From CAWHQZ01 sp963831645 (GTDB lineage Bacteria; Pseudomonadota; Alphaproteobacteria; Rhizobiales; Aestuariivirgaceae), in assembly GCA_963831645.1 (NCBI GenBank), contig CAWHQZ010000017.1, positions 310,001-374,000 on the forward strand: 64,000 bases of DNA, given 5' to 3'. How positions within the stretch are numbered: the stretch's first letter is position 1; each line of letters opens with the position of its first letter. Below, in pieces: positions 42,995-53,283 of the stretch. Made by a program: the position numbers and the translations under genes. Below the pieces are notes generated by a model. The model saw only the letters and a program-made list of their open reading frames with translations, searched no databases and was not told the DNA's origin.

Positions 42995-45442
42995 GTGGGA
43001 ATCAAAGGAGCACAGTGGTTGAACGATAGCGCAAAGCTCGAGATTCCGGCAGGCGCCAATCTCAGCGCCGATATCGTGCGCAAGCTCGTCTCCGCGGTGG
43101 GAAAGGAGCCGGAGACGGCGGACGGTCATGACTGGCTCAAGGCCGCCATCCTGGTGGCGCGCGATCGCGCCGCCGAGCGCTGGGTGCAATCGCTGTGCGA
43201 AACCCGTCACGCGAAGGCCAAGCGGGTCTACTATCTGTCGCTCGAGTTCCTGATCGGGCGCCTCTTGCGCGATACCCTCGCCAACCTCGGGTATCTGGAG
43301 GAGATGCGGCAGGCGCTGGCGAAACTCGGTGTCGATATGGACATCGTGACCGAGCTCGAACCCGATGCCGCGCTGGGCAACGGCGGCCTCGGGCGTCTCG
43401 CGGCGTGCTTCATGGAAAGCATGGCCTCGCTCGGCATACCGGCCTACGGCTACGGTATTCGCTACCGGCATGGATTGTTCCGCCAGAAGATCGTGAACGG
43501 CGAACAGGTGGAAGAGCCCGAGGACTGGCTCGCCCACGGCAATCCGTGGGAATTCGAACGGCCGCAGCGCCGATACGAGGTCGGTTTCGGCGGCAGCCTC
43601 GAGGACAAGCGGACCTGGTCGCCCGCGGAAAAAGTGCTGGCGCAAGCCTACGACACGCCGGTCTGCGGGTGGCGAGGCCGGCGGGTGAACACGCTGCGGC
43701 TGTGGAGCGCGAGGGCGGTCGATCCGTTCAGCCTCGAGCGGTTCAACGCCGGCGATCACGTCGGGGCCCAGAGCGAAGCGGCGCGGGCGAACAGCATTAC
43801 GCGCGTGCTTTATCCATCCGACGCGACCCCGGCCGGCCGGGAGCTGCGCCTGCGCCAGCAGTATTTCTTCACCTCGGCGTCGCTGCAGGATTTGCTCGCC
43901 CGCCATGTGCGCGAGTTCGGCGATGTCCGCACTCTCGCCGACAAGGCTGCCATCCAGCTCAATGACACCCATCCGGCCATTGCGATTCCCGAGCTCGTGC
44001 GATTGCTCACCCATGAACACGGGCTGGCCTTCGACGAGGCGCTGGCGATCACCCGCTCCGCCACCGCCTACACCAACCACACTCTGCTGCCAGAGGCGCT
44101 GGAAAGCTGGCCGGTCGAGCTCTTCGAACGCCTTCTGCCCCGCCACCTGAAGATCGTCTACGACATCAACGACCGCATCAGCGCCGATGCGCACGCCAGG
44201 GGAAAGACGGAGTTCGACTTTCTGAGCGCCATCTCGGCGATCGGTGATCAGGGTGGCCGGCGGGTGCGCATGGGCCAGCTTGCCTTCGCCGGCTCGCACA
44301 GCGTCAATGGCGTATCGGGGCTCCACTCGCGGCTGATGAAGCAAACCGTGTTCCGCGAGCTCGACACGCTGTATCCCGGGCGCATCAACAACAAGACCAA
44401 CGGGGTGTCACCCCGGCGCTGGCTTCAGCAGGTCAATCCTGGGCTCACCCGGCTGGTTCGCGACGCGATCGGCGACAGATTCCTCGACGATGCCGAACAA
44501 CTGAAAGCGCTCAACTCGCTCGCCGGCGATCGTGCCTTCGGTGAGCGCTACGCCGCCGTGAAGCGGGCCAACAAGGACAGGCTTGCCCGCCTGATCGCAG
44601 AGCGCCCGGGGGTCGTGGTCGATCCCGCCGCGATGTTCGATGTGCAGGTCAAGCGCATCCATGAATACAAGCGCCAGCTGCTGGCGATCCTCGAAGCGGT
44701 GGCGCGCTATGACGCCATCCGCGCCGAGCCCGGTCTCGACTGGGCGCCGCGGGTGAAGATTTTCGCCGGCAAGGCGGCGGCAAGCTATGCGGAAGCCAAG
44801 ACCATCATCCGGCTGATCAACGATGTCGCCGCCGTCGTCAACGCCGACCCATCGGTGCGCGGCCTCATCAAGGTGGTTTTCGTTCCGAACTACAACGTCA
44901 GCCTCGCCGAGGCCATCGTGCCCGCCGCCGACCTCTCGGAACAGATATCGACCGCCGGCATGGAGGCCTCGGGCACCGGCAACATGAAGCTCGCCCTCAA
45001 TGGCGCGCTCACCGTCGGAACGCGCGACGGCGCCAACATCGAAATCGAGGAGCGCGCAGGAGCGGATAACGTCATCATGTTCGGTCTGACTGCCGAGGAG
45101 GTCGCGGAACGGCGGCGCAAGGGCCACGATCCGCGCTCTCTCGTTGCGGCATCGCCCGTGCTGAAGCAGGTGGTCGAGCGGATCGCCGGGGGCGCGTTCT
45201 CCGCCGGCGAGCCGCAGCGCTACGGCGGGCTCATCGGGCGGCTGCTCGACGTCGACTGGTTCATGGTCACGGCCGATTTCACCGCCTACCTCGAGGCCCT
45301 GGCGAGGGCGGAGGAGACATGGCGGAACGAGGCTCTGTGGCGGCGCAAGGCCATCCACAACACCGCCCGCCTGGGCTGGTTCTCGGCCGATCGTACAATC
45401 CGCGAATACGCGCGGGAGATCTGGAACGTCCCCGTATCCTGA
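42995..45442 (+). CDS. glgP: Glycogen phosphorylase
   Basis: The 815-residue protein is full length for GlgP/MalP. It has the N-terminal phosphorylase fold (YYLSLEFLIGRLLRDTLANL, ALGNGGLGRLAACFMES), substrate-loop residues in NDTHPAIAIPELVR, and the pyridoxal-phosphate lysine in ASGTGNMKLALNG (about residue 664). It releases glucose-1-phosphate from glycogen ends. GTG at 42995 gives the listed start; TTG at 43019 lies 8 nt after an AAGGAG site and may be the true one. It is the first glg gene, but in this genome 7.8 kb of unrelated genes separate it from glgB. Confidence 0.93.
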   Translation: MGIKGAQWLNDSAKLEIPAGANLSADIVRKLVSAVGKEPETADGHDWLKAAILVARDRAAERWVQSLCETRHAKAKRVYYLSLEFLIGRLLRDTLANLGYLEEMRQALAKLGVDMDIVTELEPDAALGNGGLGRLAACFMESMASLGIPAYGYGIRYRHGLFRQKIVNGEQVEEPEDWLAHGNPWEFERPQRRYEVGFGGSLEDKRTWSPAEKVLAQAYDTPVCGWRGRRVNTLRLWSARAVDPFSLERFNAGDHVGAQSEAARANSITRVLYPSDATPAGRELRLRQQYFFTSASLQDLLARHVREFGDVRTLADKAAIQLNDTHPAIAIPELVRLLTHEHGLAFDEALAITRSATAYTNHTLLPEALESWPVELFERLLPRHLKIVYDINDRISADAHARGKTEFDFLSAISAIGDQGGRRVRMGQLAFAGSHSVNGVSGLHSRLMKQTVFRELDTLYPGRINNKTNGVSPRRWLQQVNPGLTRLVRDAIGDRFLDDAEQLKALNSLAGDRAFGERYAAVKRANKDRLARLIAERPGVVVDPAAMFDVQVKRIHEYKRQLLAILEAVARYDAIRAEPGLDWAPRVKIFAGKAAASYAEAKTIIRLINDVAAVVNADPSVRGLIKVVFVPNYNVSLAEAIVPAADLSEQISTAGMEASGTGNMKLALNGALTVGTRDGANIEIEERAGADNVIMFGLTAEEVAERRRKGHDPRSLVAASPVLKQVVERIAGGAFSAGEPQRYGGLIGRLLDVDWFMVTADFTAYLEALARAEETWRNEALWRRKAIHNTARLGWFSADRTIREYAREIWNVPVS

Positions 45443-45447
45443 AAGGT

Positions 45448-45576
45448 TCAACCGCGGAACGCGTCCGGCCATTTTCGGGCGCCATGTCGAACGCCGAGGA
45501 TCCTGATCGTCTCCGAGCCAATGACGGTGTAGGCTATGACGTAGCGCGTAAGCGGCGCCACGAGTTCCCGGGTACC
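45448..45576 (-). pseudogene. ParE/RelE toxin, C-terminal remnant
   Basis: About 42 codons end in LTRYVIAYTVIGSETIRILG, then VRHGARKWPDAF, matching the last strands of ParE/RelE toxins (RYVIAYRV... VLHGARKWP). The N-terminal half with the helical hairpin is absent; in its place is antitoxin-derived sequence. The toxin is therefore inactive. It lies 3' of glgP, convergent. Confidence 0.65.
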
Positions 45577-45885
45577 CGGACCCTGTCCTGGACGGGTCTG
45601 GGCTTGGGCTTCGGTACTTCGCGGCCGGTGCCCCATGACTTCACCCAGGCCTCGACCTCCTCATGAGAAACTCCAGGCGCGCCGCCGCGGGCTGCGGTCA
45701 GCCGGTGCCTGATCTCCTTTGATCTCCTTGACCTGCCATTCGTTCAAACCGAGGTATTCGGCGATTGCTTGCTGGGCTTGCTGGGCGAGATAAGCCTCGC
45801 TGCGATCGGTTACTTTAGCGAGTGCCCTGAGCCGTTGCTTGATCGCTGGCTTTACCCGCATCGTAATCGTCGCCGTCTTGGCCAT
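45577..45885 (-). pseudogene. RHH antitoxin of a decayed ParDE/RelBE module
   Basis: ATG 45885 begins MAKTATITMRVKPAIKQRLR, followed by DRSEAYLAQQAQQAIAEYL: a CopG/ParD ribbon-helix-helix. After the motif EWQVKEIK the frame shifts near 45715. The expected toxin-binding tail (SHEEVEAWVKSWGTGREVPK) is found in another frame at about 45600-45670. DNA binding might persist from the truncated 74-residue product. No partner toxin remains. Confidence 0.6.
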
Positions 45886-46121
45886 TTTTCCATCCGTATG
45901 GTTCACAGGAATGCAAATGTATCACTCGCACGGCGATATGCCCGCCAACTCATCCAGGAGAACAGGAGACTTTTTGCATCGGGGTCAAAAGATCTGTGTG
46001 ATTCTCTCAATCACCAGCATGCCATGGCTTAAACCTCAGCCAATTTGCAGAACATTCAACACACTATCCACGAACCTCATCAGAGCGAGAGTTCTGCTAT
46101 GCTGCCGTCCAGTTTCACCGG

Positions 46122-47403
46122 GTGGGTCGCATCGTGTCCATAAATGAGAAATCAGAGCGCAGCGGACCGAGCGCCCAATCGGAGTTTGCTTCGGCTTCAC
46201 CGCGGGCCTTTGAGAGCGAAACCAAGATCGCAAAGTTAGAGGGCGTGTCGCCACCTGACGAAGAGGCAGTCCTTCGAGCCGCGGAGATGCAGCGGGAGAA
46301 GCCTGCCTCGGACCAAAGCGAGAAGGCCCCCCCGCAACAGCAGCAGACGACGATCTCCACATCGCGTGGCTTTCTGGATTTCCTTGCTACGAATTCGGCT
46401 GAGTTTTGCGCTCACGTCCTATCAGACCGGACAACTGATGCTGATCGGGCCGCTGCCGAATGGCAGGCTATCGGTGTTCCAGCGCAATTTCGTGCGGGCA
46501 ATGGGACTTTGTGCTGGTCCGCAGCGCCTGTTCCTTGCCGCCATCGCACAAATCTGGCGTCTCGACAATGTGCTTGGACCTGGACAGCTCGCGACGCATC
46601 AATCGCTTCACTATGAGCGGCTCTATGTGCCGCGCTGCGCGTTCACGACCGGCGACCTCGATATCCACGAGATGGCTGTGGATCGGAAGGGCACTCTTCT
46701 CTTTGTCAACACGAAATATTCCTGCCTTGCCACGCTCGATCAGGTGCACAGCTTCAAACCGCTGTGGAAGCCATCGTTCATCTCCAAGCTCGCTCCTGAG
46801 GATCGCTGTCACCTGAATGGCCTCGCCCTCAAAGAGGGAAGTCCGAAATATGTGACCGCGGTCAGCCGCTGTGACGTGGTCGATGGCTGGCGGGCGCGGC
46901 GGCATGAAGGCGGCATCATCATCGATGTCGAGACGGACAAGGTGTTGACGGAAGAGCTTTCAATGCCCCACTCGCCCCGGCTCGCCAATAGAACCTTATG
47001 GGTGCTCGACTCCGGGCGCGGCTATCTCTGCCGGGTTGATGAGAAAAGCGGCAAGTCCAGGCAGGTGGCTTTCGTTCCAGGCTTCTTGCGCGGCCTGTCG
47101 TTTTGGAATCGTTATGCCGTGGTCGGCTCGTCGCTTGCCCGCGACGGCGCCTTCAAGGGGCTCGAGCTTGAGGAGAATATCAAAGGCCGTGATGGCGAAG
47201 CACGCTGCGGCGCCTTCATCGTCGATACCCAAAACGGGGATGTTCTCCACTGGATCACCTTCGAAGGCGCAGTGCGCGAGCTGTTCGACGTCGCCTTTAT
47301 TCCAGGCACCGGCGCTCCCATGTGCGTTGGACTTGCCACTCCCGAGATGCGTACGCTGATCACCTTCGCCGGCGAAGAAGGCAAGGCGGGAATTCCGGCG
47401 TAA
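46122..47403 (+). pseudogene. TIGR03032-family protein, one frameshift
   Basis: The first frame (GTG 46122) gives a charged, low-complexity N-terminus and TISTSRGFLDFLATN. A frame change near 46395 leads to RLSFALTSYQTGQLMLIGPL, RLSVFQRNFVRAMGL, then CHLNGLALKEGSPKYVTAVS and a beta-propeller-like C-terminus (GFLRGLSFWNRYAVVGSS). This is the TIGR03032 (DUF4915) pattern, a family of unknown function. Corrected length is about 425 residues. It may be functional if the indel is an error. The upstream 240 bp (45886-46121) has no gene. Confidence 0.7.
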
Positions 47404-47562
47404 AACTCGCCACAAAGTCAGTAGACCTGCGGGCAGCGGAGTTCGTTTCAACCCTGACGAATTTTGCAGTGACAGTTGCATTCTTGCTACAGACTGGCGG
47501 CCCGTTTTGGGCGCATAGTTCTGGTGGAGCCAAAGGCAGCGCGAAGCCCGGGGGGCAGCGTA

Positions 47563-50500
47563 ATGAGGCGCACGGCCAGGGACCGCCACACGCGGGGAAA
47601 GCGTCCGCGACTTCATAGTCCGGTCGGCATGTACGTCTCTGCCGCCCGCGGAACGCTGATCGGGCCTCGCTTCTGGCCGGCACTGCTCTTGTCTCGACTC
47701 TGCTTCTGGCCTGCCTGCTTGGATCAAATCCGGCCCAAGCGGCTTCCTGTACCCAGCCTCCGCCTCCGGCCCCGATCAATCTGCGACCTCAACGTCAACG
47801 CCACGATTATTTGCGTAAACACCGAGGCACACGCACCAATCCCGGCGATCGGCGGCAATGCGATCGAGCTGTCGACCATCGGCAAGAATCATCGCATTGA
47901 CCTCTACAACAGCGGTCTTCTCACCGCTTCCGAAGCTGGAATCTTCGTCAGCACGATAGGCAAACACAGCCTCATAACGATAGAGAACTTCGGCGACATA
48001 TATTCTGGATACGGTGTCAATTCCGAATCTTCCGGCATCCAGGCGCAAACTTCTGGCCAGAACAGCGACATCATCATCAATAATAGCGGCGAGATTGATT
48101 CTCTTGCGTCGGAAGGTGCCTTTTACTCCGATCCGATCGCCGGGATTCGTGCCAGTACGTACGGCAATGCCAGTTCAGTCACCATCGACAACAGCGCCGA
48201 GATTTTTGCCAGAGAATCCGGCATCCGGGTAGATACATTCGGCACCGACAGCCCGGTCCTCGTGACGAACGCGGCGGTTGCAACGATTTACGCCTCATAT
48301 GATGCGTCAGCATACGGCATAGGCATATTCACCCGCGGGGACGATAGCGGTGCCAAGGTAATCAATGCAGGCACTATTCTGGTCGATACCCTCGCCGATC
48401 CAGAGTTATTTGACGCCGGCCAGGGGATAGAAGTCTTTACCGAGGGCGACCGAAGCCCAATAGAAATCGCTAACAGCGGGACCGTAATCAAGGGGATCTA
48501 TGGCGCTCAAGATTTTGTCGTACTGGGATTTTCTACTGGAGACGATAGCCCGGTCACCATCGTCAACACTGGCGTCATAGACGCTCCCGATTTTAGCTTT
48601 GCTGGTATTCTGGGCCAGGCTGCTGGCTCCCGTAGCCCGGTAACCGTATACAATAGCGGCATTGTCAACTATGGCGATTGTTCGCCTTTTGGGTGCCAAC
48701 AAGGAATCACAACTAACACGAATGATCCCTACAGTCCCCATCTTATTGTGAATACAGGTGAAGTTTACGGTCTTAACCTCGGTATAACCGCAACCAGTTT
48801 CATTCCATACAACTATAGTGGTGACCAGCCAACTGGCGGAAGCCCGATCACAATAATCAATAGCGGCTACGTTGGAGCAGGACTTGGCACCGGCATCTAT
48901 GCCGGGACGGGGGTTCGCGGTTTCCCTAACGCTGGATATGAAGGTTCACCGATCACCATCGTGAATTCTGGCACCGTTAATGCGGGCCGCCGCAACGGCA
49001 TCAGAGCGTATACACTTGGGGTAGGAGGCCATATCGAGGTTGAAAATAGCGGCGCGATTGGAGCGGTTGTTACGGGAATCACAGCAGAAGCCCTGCACGC
49101 CGAGAGCAACATCACAATCGAGAACAGCGGAACCATAGATGTAAGTCTCTATTCCGGGCGCGGCATACAGGCGATAACCTACGATATTCAAAGCAACATA
49201 AGTGTCGAGAACAGCGGCGCCATGGATGCCCTCGGTACGTATGGTGCGGGAATCGACACGACAACCCTCGGTGCTCAAAGCAACATAAGTATCGAGAATA
49301 GCGGCTCCATATCAGGAGGTGTCCTTGGTACGGGAATTTACACGACAACCCACGGCGCTCAAAGCAACATAAGTGTCGAGAATAGCGGCTCCATATCGGG
49401 AAGCCTTTACGGAATCTACGCCGAGACCTTTGGCGAGGCGAGCAGTATCATAGTCGAGAATGCCTCTGGCGGTGTGATGTCCAACTTCCTTGCCATCTAC
49501 GCGTCCGCCCAAGGCAACAATGGCCATATCACAATAAAAAACAATGGCACAATAAATACCGTCTTTCATGGCATCTATGCCAGAACATTCGGATCCCAAA
49601 GCGACATCACGATCCAGAACGCTTCGGGTGGTGCGATAAACTCCAACATCTCGGTCAGTCCCGGAGTTCTCGCCATCGCCGATGGAGACCAGAGCAGTAT
49701 CGCAATCGAGAACGCCTCCAATAGCGCAATCAACAACGCTCTTGTCGGACTGTTCGCGAGAACCTATGGCGAAGACACCACGATCGACATCACGAATGCG
49801 GGTGCGCTAGCGGTCTACTATGCCGGGGTTGTTGCACTGGCGTACAATGCCAACACGGATGTGCAGGTCGCCAATAGCGGCGCCATTTCCGGTTTCGCCA
49901 CACCTTACGGCGATTATGGAGTCAATTTCGGCATCTACAGCCGCACCTTCGCGTCCGACAGCTCGATCGGCATTGTCAACTCCGGCAGTGTCTTCAGCGA
50001 TTACTTTGGCATTGTTGCCAGAACGGACGGGTTCGCCAGTCCGGTTGAGATCATAAACTCGGGTCTCATAGATGCAGGTGATGACGCAGTTCAAGGTCTG
50101 ACGTTCGGCGACGGCAGCACTCTCGCCTTCGCAAACTCAGGCGAGGTCGTCGTCGCGGACGATCTCGCCGATGACGCAGCCGTGCTGCTGCTCACCTTCG
50201 GTTCGGGCAGCAATATCAATGTTGCCAACAGCGGCGCGATCAGCGGCAGCGACGATGCCCTGTGGGCATTTGCCTATGGGCCGAACAGCTTCGTGACCAT
50301 CAATAACTCGGGCTCGATTTCCGCCGGCACCGGCCTCGCAATCGACACCGCCGGCGCGGGTTCGACCGTGATCAATGAGAAGGGCGGCGTGATCACCGGT
50401 GCCGTCGACCTGACCGACAACCCCGACCTGTTCGACAATGAGAAGGGCGGCACCTTCGAGGCTCGGCTCAGTCAGCGACTTCGGCGGGGGCTTCGATGTG

Positions 50501-51963
50501 TTCAACAATGCCGGCACAGTGCACGCGTCAGGCGTCACGTCATTCGTCGACCTGGAAGAATTCAACAATTCAGGTTCAATCAGCATGGTGAATGGGCAGC
50601 CGAACGATACGTTTGCGATCGGAGGTCCACTTGCCTTCAATGCGTCGGGCAAGAGCACGCTCGCGGTCGACACCAACCTTGGCGCATCGGCATCGGACCT
50701 CCTGGTGATCAATGGCGACGTTGACGGCAAGACGGTGGTCCTCGTGAGCAACACGGGGCCTGGCGCCGACGTCTTCAACAGTGCGGGCATTCCCGTGGTC
50801 GATGTGAACGGTGCAACCGGGCCCCAGGACTTCCACCTCAAGAAGCCGATCGACACCGGTTTGTTCACCTGGGACCTCTTCTTCGACGAGGCGGCCCAAC
50901 CAACGTGTTCGAGCTGCGAAGCGCGCCAGGCAACAATGCCCTCGCTCTGCCGCAGCTGACGACCGCCATGCAGGACCTCTGGCACACGACCTCCGACACG
51001 TTGTCCGACCGCACGGCTGACCTCCGCATGGCGCTTTCTGGCACGCCCAGGACAGACGGCGATGCAGCCGTCCCCGGCCATCAGGCCATCTATCCCGGGC
51101 TCTGGATGCGCGGGTCAGCCGCCGAGCTGAGCCCGGATGACAGCGTCTTCACCAGCTCTGGCGAGGCCAGTCTCAATCGAGATCAGCGCATTGGCGGCTC
51201 CCTGGGCTTCGACTTCGCTGCGTCGGACCCGATGGCGCCCAGCGACACGCTCCTGGGCTTCGACTTCGCTGCGCCGGACCTGATGGCGCCCGGCGACACG
51301 CTCATCTTCGGTGTGCTAGGCGGCTTCGTCACCTCCGAGCTCGACGACGACCGCCTGGCGTCGAGCTTCGACCTCGATGGCAGTCAGGCCGGCGCCTATG
51401 TGACCTATCTCAATGGCGGCTTGTTCATCGATACCCTGTTCAAGGCAGACATCCTTGAGGTTGATCCCGAGAACGAGCTTGGGTTCTTGGGATCGCTCGA
51501 TGCGCGCAATTTCGGCGTCCGATTGGACTCGGGTTATCGCTTTGGCGGCTTCGGCGCAGGGCTATACTTTGAGCCGCTGGCGACGATCAGCGTGGTGGAC
51601 AGCAAGATCGACAATTTCACGCAAGGCGGTAACAAAGTAGACTTCGACGACGGGACAAGCGTGCAAGGGCGCTTGGGCTTGCGTGTCGGCGCGAGCTTCG
51701 AGGCAGGCGCGATGACGGTCGAGCCCTTCGTGACCGGCGGCGTCTGGCATGAGTTTGAGGACGACAATCAAGCCGTGCTGACCAGCTCCGGTACCAAGTT
51801 CAGCCTGACCGATGACCTCCGAGACACCTGGGGTGAGGCGAGCGCCGGCCTCAATCTCTTCAATAACGGTCGTGGCGCCTCCGGCTTCGGCAAGATCGAC
51901 GTGGTGTTCGGCGACGACATTGACAGCGTGGGCGGCCAGGCGGGCGTGCGCTACGAATGGTAA
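47563..51963 (+). pseudogene. Large autotransporter (type Va secretion) with frameshifts
   Basis: Corrected, the protein is about 1,450 residues. A signal peptide (ASLLAGTALVSTLLLACLLG, then SNPAQAASC) is read in a frame different from both the start and the passenger, so shifts lie near 47650 and 47785. The passenger (47800-50450) consists of dozens of short beta-helix repeats with the theme I-x-N-S-G-x-I, many spaced by about 23-35 residues. Further shifts lie near 50465 and 50900. The last 280 residues form the beta-barrel and end with aromatic Trp (GVRYEW), as needed for BAM insertion. The likely role is surface adhesion. Start ATG 47563 is tentative. Confidence 0.75.
51202..51303 (+). 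repeat. 51-bp tandem duplication inside the autotransporter
   Basis: Two 51-bp units (51202-51252 and 51253-51303) encode LGFDFAASDPMAPSDTL and LGFDFAAPDLMAPGDTL at the start of the barrel domain. The duplication keeps the reading frame and has since diverged at a few bases. Confidence 0.85.
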
Positions 51964-52118
51964 CGAGTTCCATCCCCAGCATCTTAGGATCTGCATCCAA
52001 GACGTCCGCACGTTGGCGCCGCGTGGAGCCAGCCTAATCCCCGAAAAGTCGGCTCCGGGTCAGAAGCAGCCCCACCTCCTCCGCGCTCATCTGCAAGAGA
52101 CCGGAAGCGGACGCGGCT

Positions 52119-52889
52119 CTAGAACCTGAAGTCGATCGTGCCGCGTATGGACTGCAACGTAAGGTCGTTCTCGATGTCGGCGGTAAATTCACCGAAGTCT
52201 CCGTCTGCGTCGATTTCGCTGAAGTCGATGTGACGATACTCGATGCGGCCGGAGAGATTTTCGGTGAACAGGAACTCGATGCCGCCGCCAAGCGTCAGGC
52301 CGTTGACCGATGTGTCATTGGAGAAGTCTGCGCCATCGCAAATTGCAGAGTCGCAAATTGCAGAGATCTCCGCTTCACCGCTGGCCCACGACCAGCCGAC
52401 GAGGCCGTAGAGCATTGCCCGATCCCAAACGAAGCCGGCGCGCCCGGCGACGGTGAAGACATTGTTAAGATCGGTGTCCCAGGACAGACCCTCGCCCGGG
52501 TCGTCAAAGGGGCCAATGCCCTCGAGGTCGCGGAACCGATCGTCACCCAGGCTCTCGCCGAAGTCGAAGCTGGCTAGAACGCCCAGGACGAAGCTCGGCG
52601 CAACCTGCCAGTCGTAGCCGCCCTCGACCGTGCCGAAGAATCCGTCGCCGGTGAGCTCGAAGTCTCCGATCTGGTCTTCGAGAAGACCGCATTCCACATC
52701 GTCGCAGAAGTCCGAATTGAAGCTGAAGTCGGCCCAGCGGTAACCGCCGCCGGCGCCAAGATAGAAGCCGGTCCAGTGGTCGTAGACGAGAGGCTCCGGG
52801 GCGAGGGGAGGGATGTCGGCCGAGTTTGACGGCCCTGTCGAAAACGCAAGCAACGCAACCGCGGCTGGCGCAACAAACTTTCGCCTCAT
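52119..52889 (-). CDS. Outer-membrane beta-barrel protein (Omp25/Omp31-like)
   Basis: The 256-residue protein has a signal peptide (FVAPAAVALLAFSTGPSNSA) and then the usual porin-family opening DHWTGFYLGAGGGYRWADFS. Alternating beta strands with aromatic girdles follow (GTVEGGYDWQVAPSFVLGVL, LYGLVGWSWASG, GRIEYRHIDFSEID). The C-terminus ends in Phe (GTIDFRF), the BAM signal. It belongs to the rhizobial 8-stranded surface-protein group (Omp25/RopB-like). Two cysteine pairs (FCDDVEC, ICDSAIC) suggest loop disulfides. It is a lone gene convergent with the autotransporter. Confidence 0.85.
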   Translation of the reverse strand: MRRKFVAPAAVALLAFSTGPSNSADIPPLAPEPLVYDHWTGFYLGAGGGYRWADFSFNSDFCDDVECGLLEDQIGDFELTGDGFFGTVEGGYDWQVAPSFVLGVLASFDFGESLGDDRFRDLEGIGPFDDPGEGLSWDTDLNNVFTVAGRAGFVWDRAMLYGLVGWSWASGEAEISAICDSAICDGADFSNDTSVNGLTLGGGIEFLFTENLSGRIEYRHIDFSEIDADGDFGEFTADIENDLTLQSIRGTIDFRF

Positions 52890-53283
52890 GATGGCTACTC
52901 CTGAGAGAGCCCCCGGGCAGAGTTGACTTCACGCAGGATCGAGAGTCCAGCGCTAATCGCCGGGCCGGCAAATTTACTCAGCCGATGGTTACGGAAAGGA
53001 TTTAGCGCCCGTCGATCGCTTAAAGGACAGGCTCTGCGGTCGTCTTTAACTTCCGCCCGGCGGTACGCGGCAGGGGCTCGGCTGAATCAGCCGACTTCCG
53101 TCACCCCCGCCGCAAGCCCCCCATGCCCTGCCGCCGGTCCCGCAAACAGTGTTCTGAATCAGATCCGCCGAATGCAGTAAACTTCGACTTGCGCCGGGAG
53201 TTCCACCGGCTTGAGTCATCGTGAATGATGTTTCCTGTTAGAAGTTGCAGCAATGCAACATGATGGTCAGGTGAGCCGGGTTC
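52890..53283. other. Intergenic region upstream of glgB with a GNRA hairpin
   Basis: I see no gene in these 394 bp. Near the 3' end is a perfect 6-bp hairpin with a GCAA tetraloop (GTTGCA-GCAA-TGCAAC, 53244-53259), 24 bp before the glgB ATG and so probably in its leader. No clear sigma70 promoter is evident. The ribosome-binding site of glgB is weak. Confidence 0.45.
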
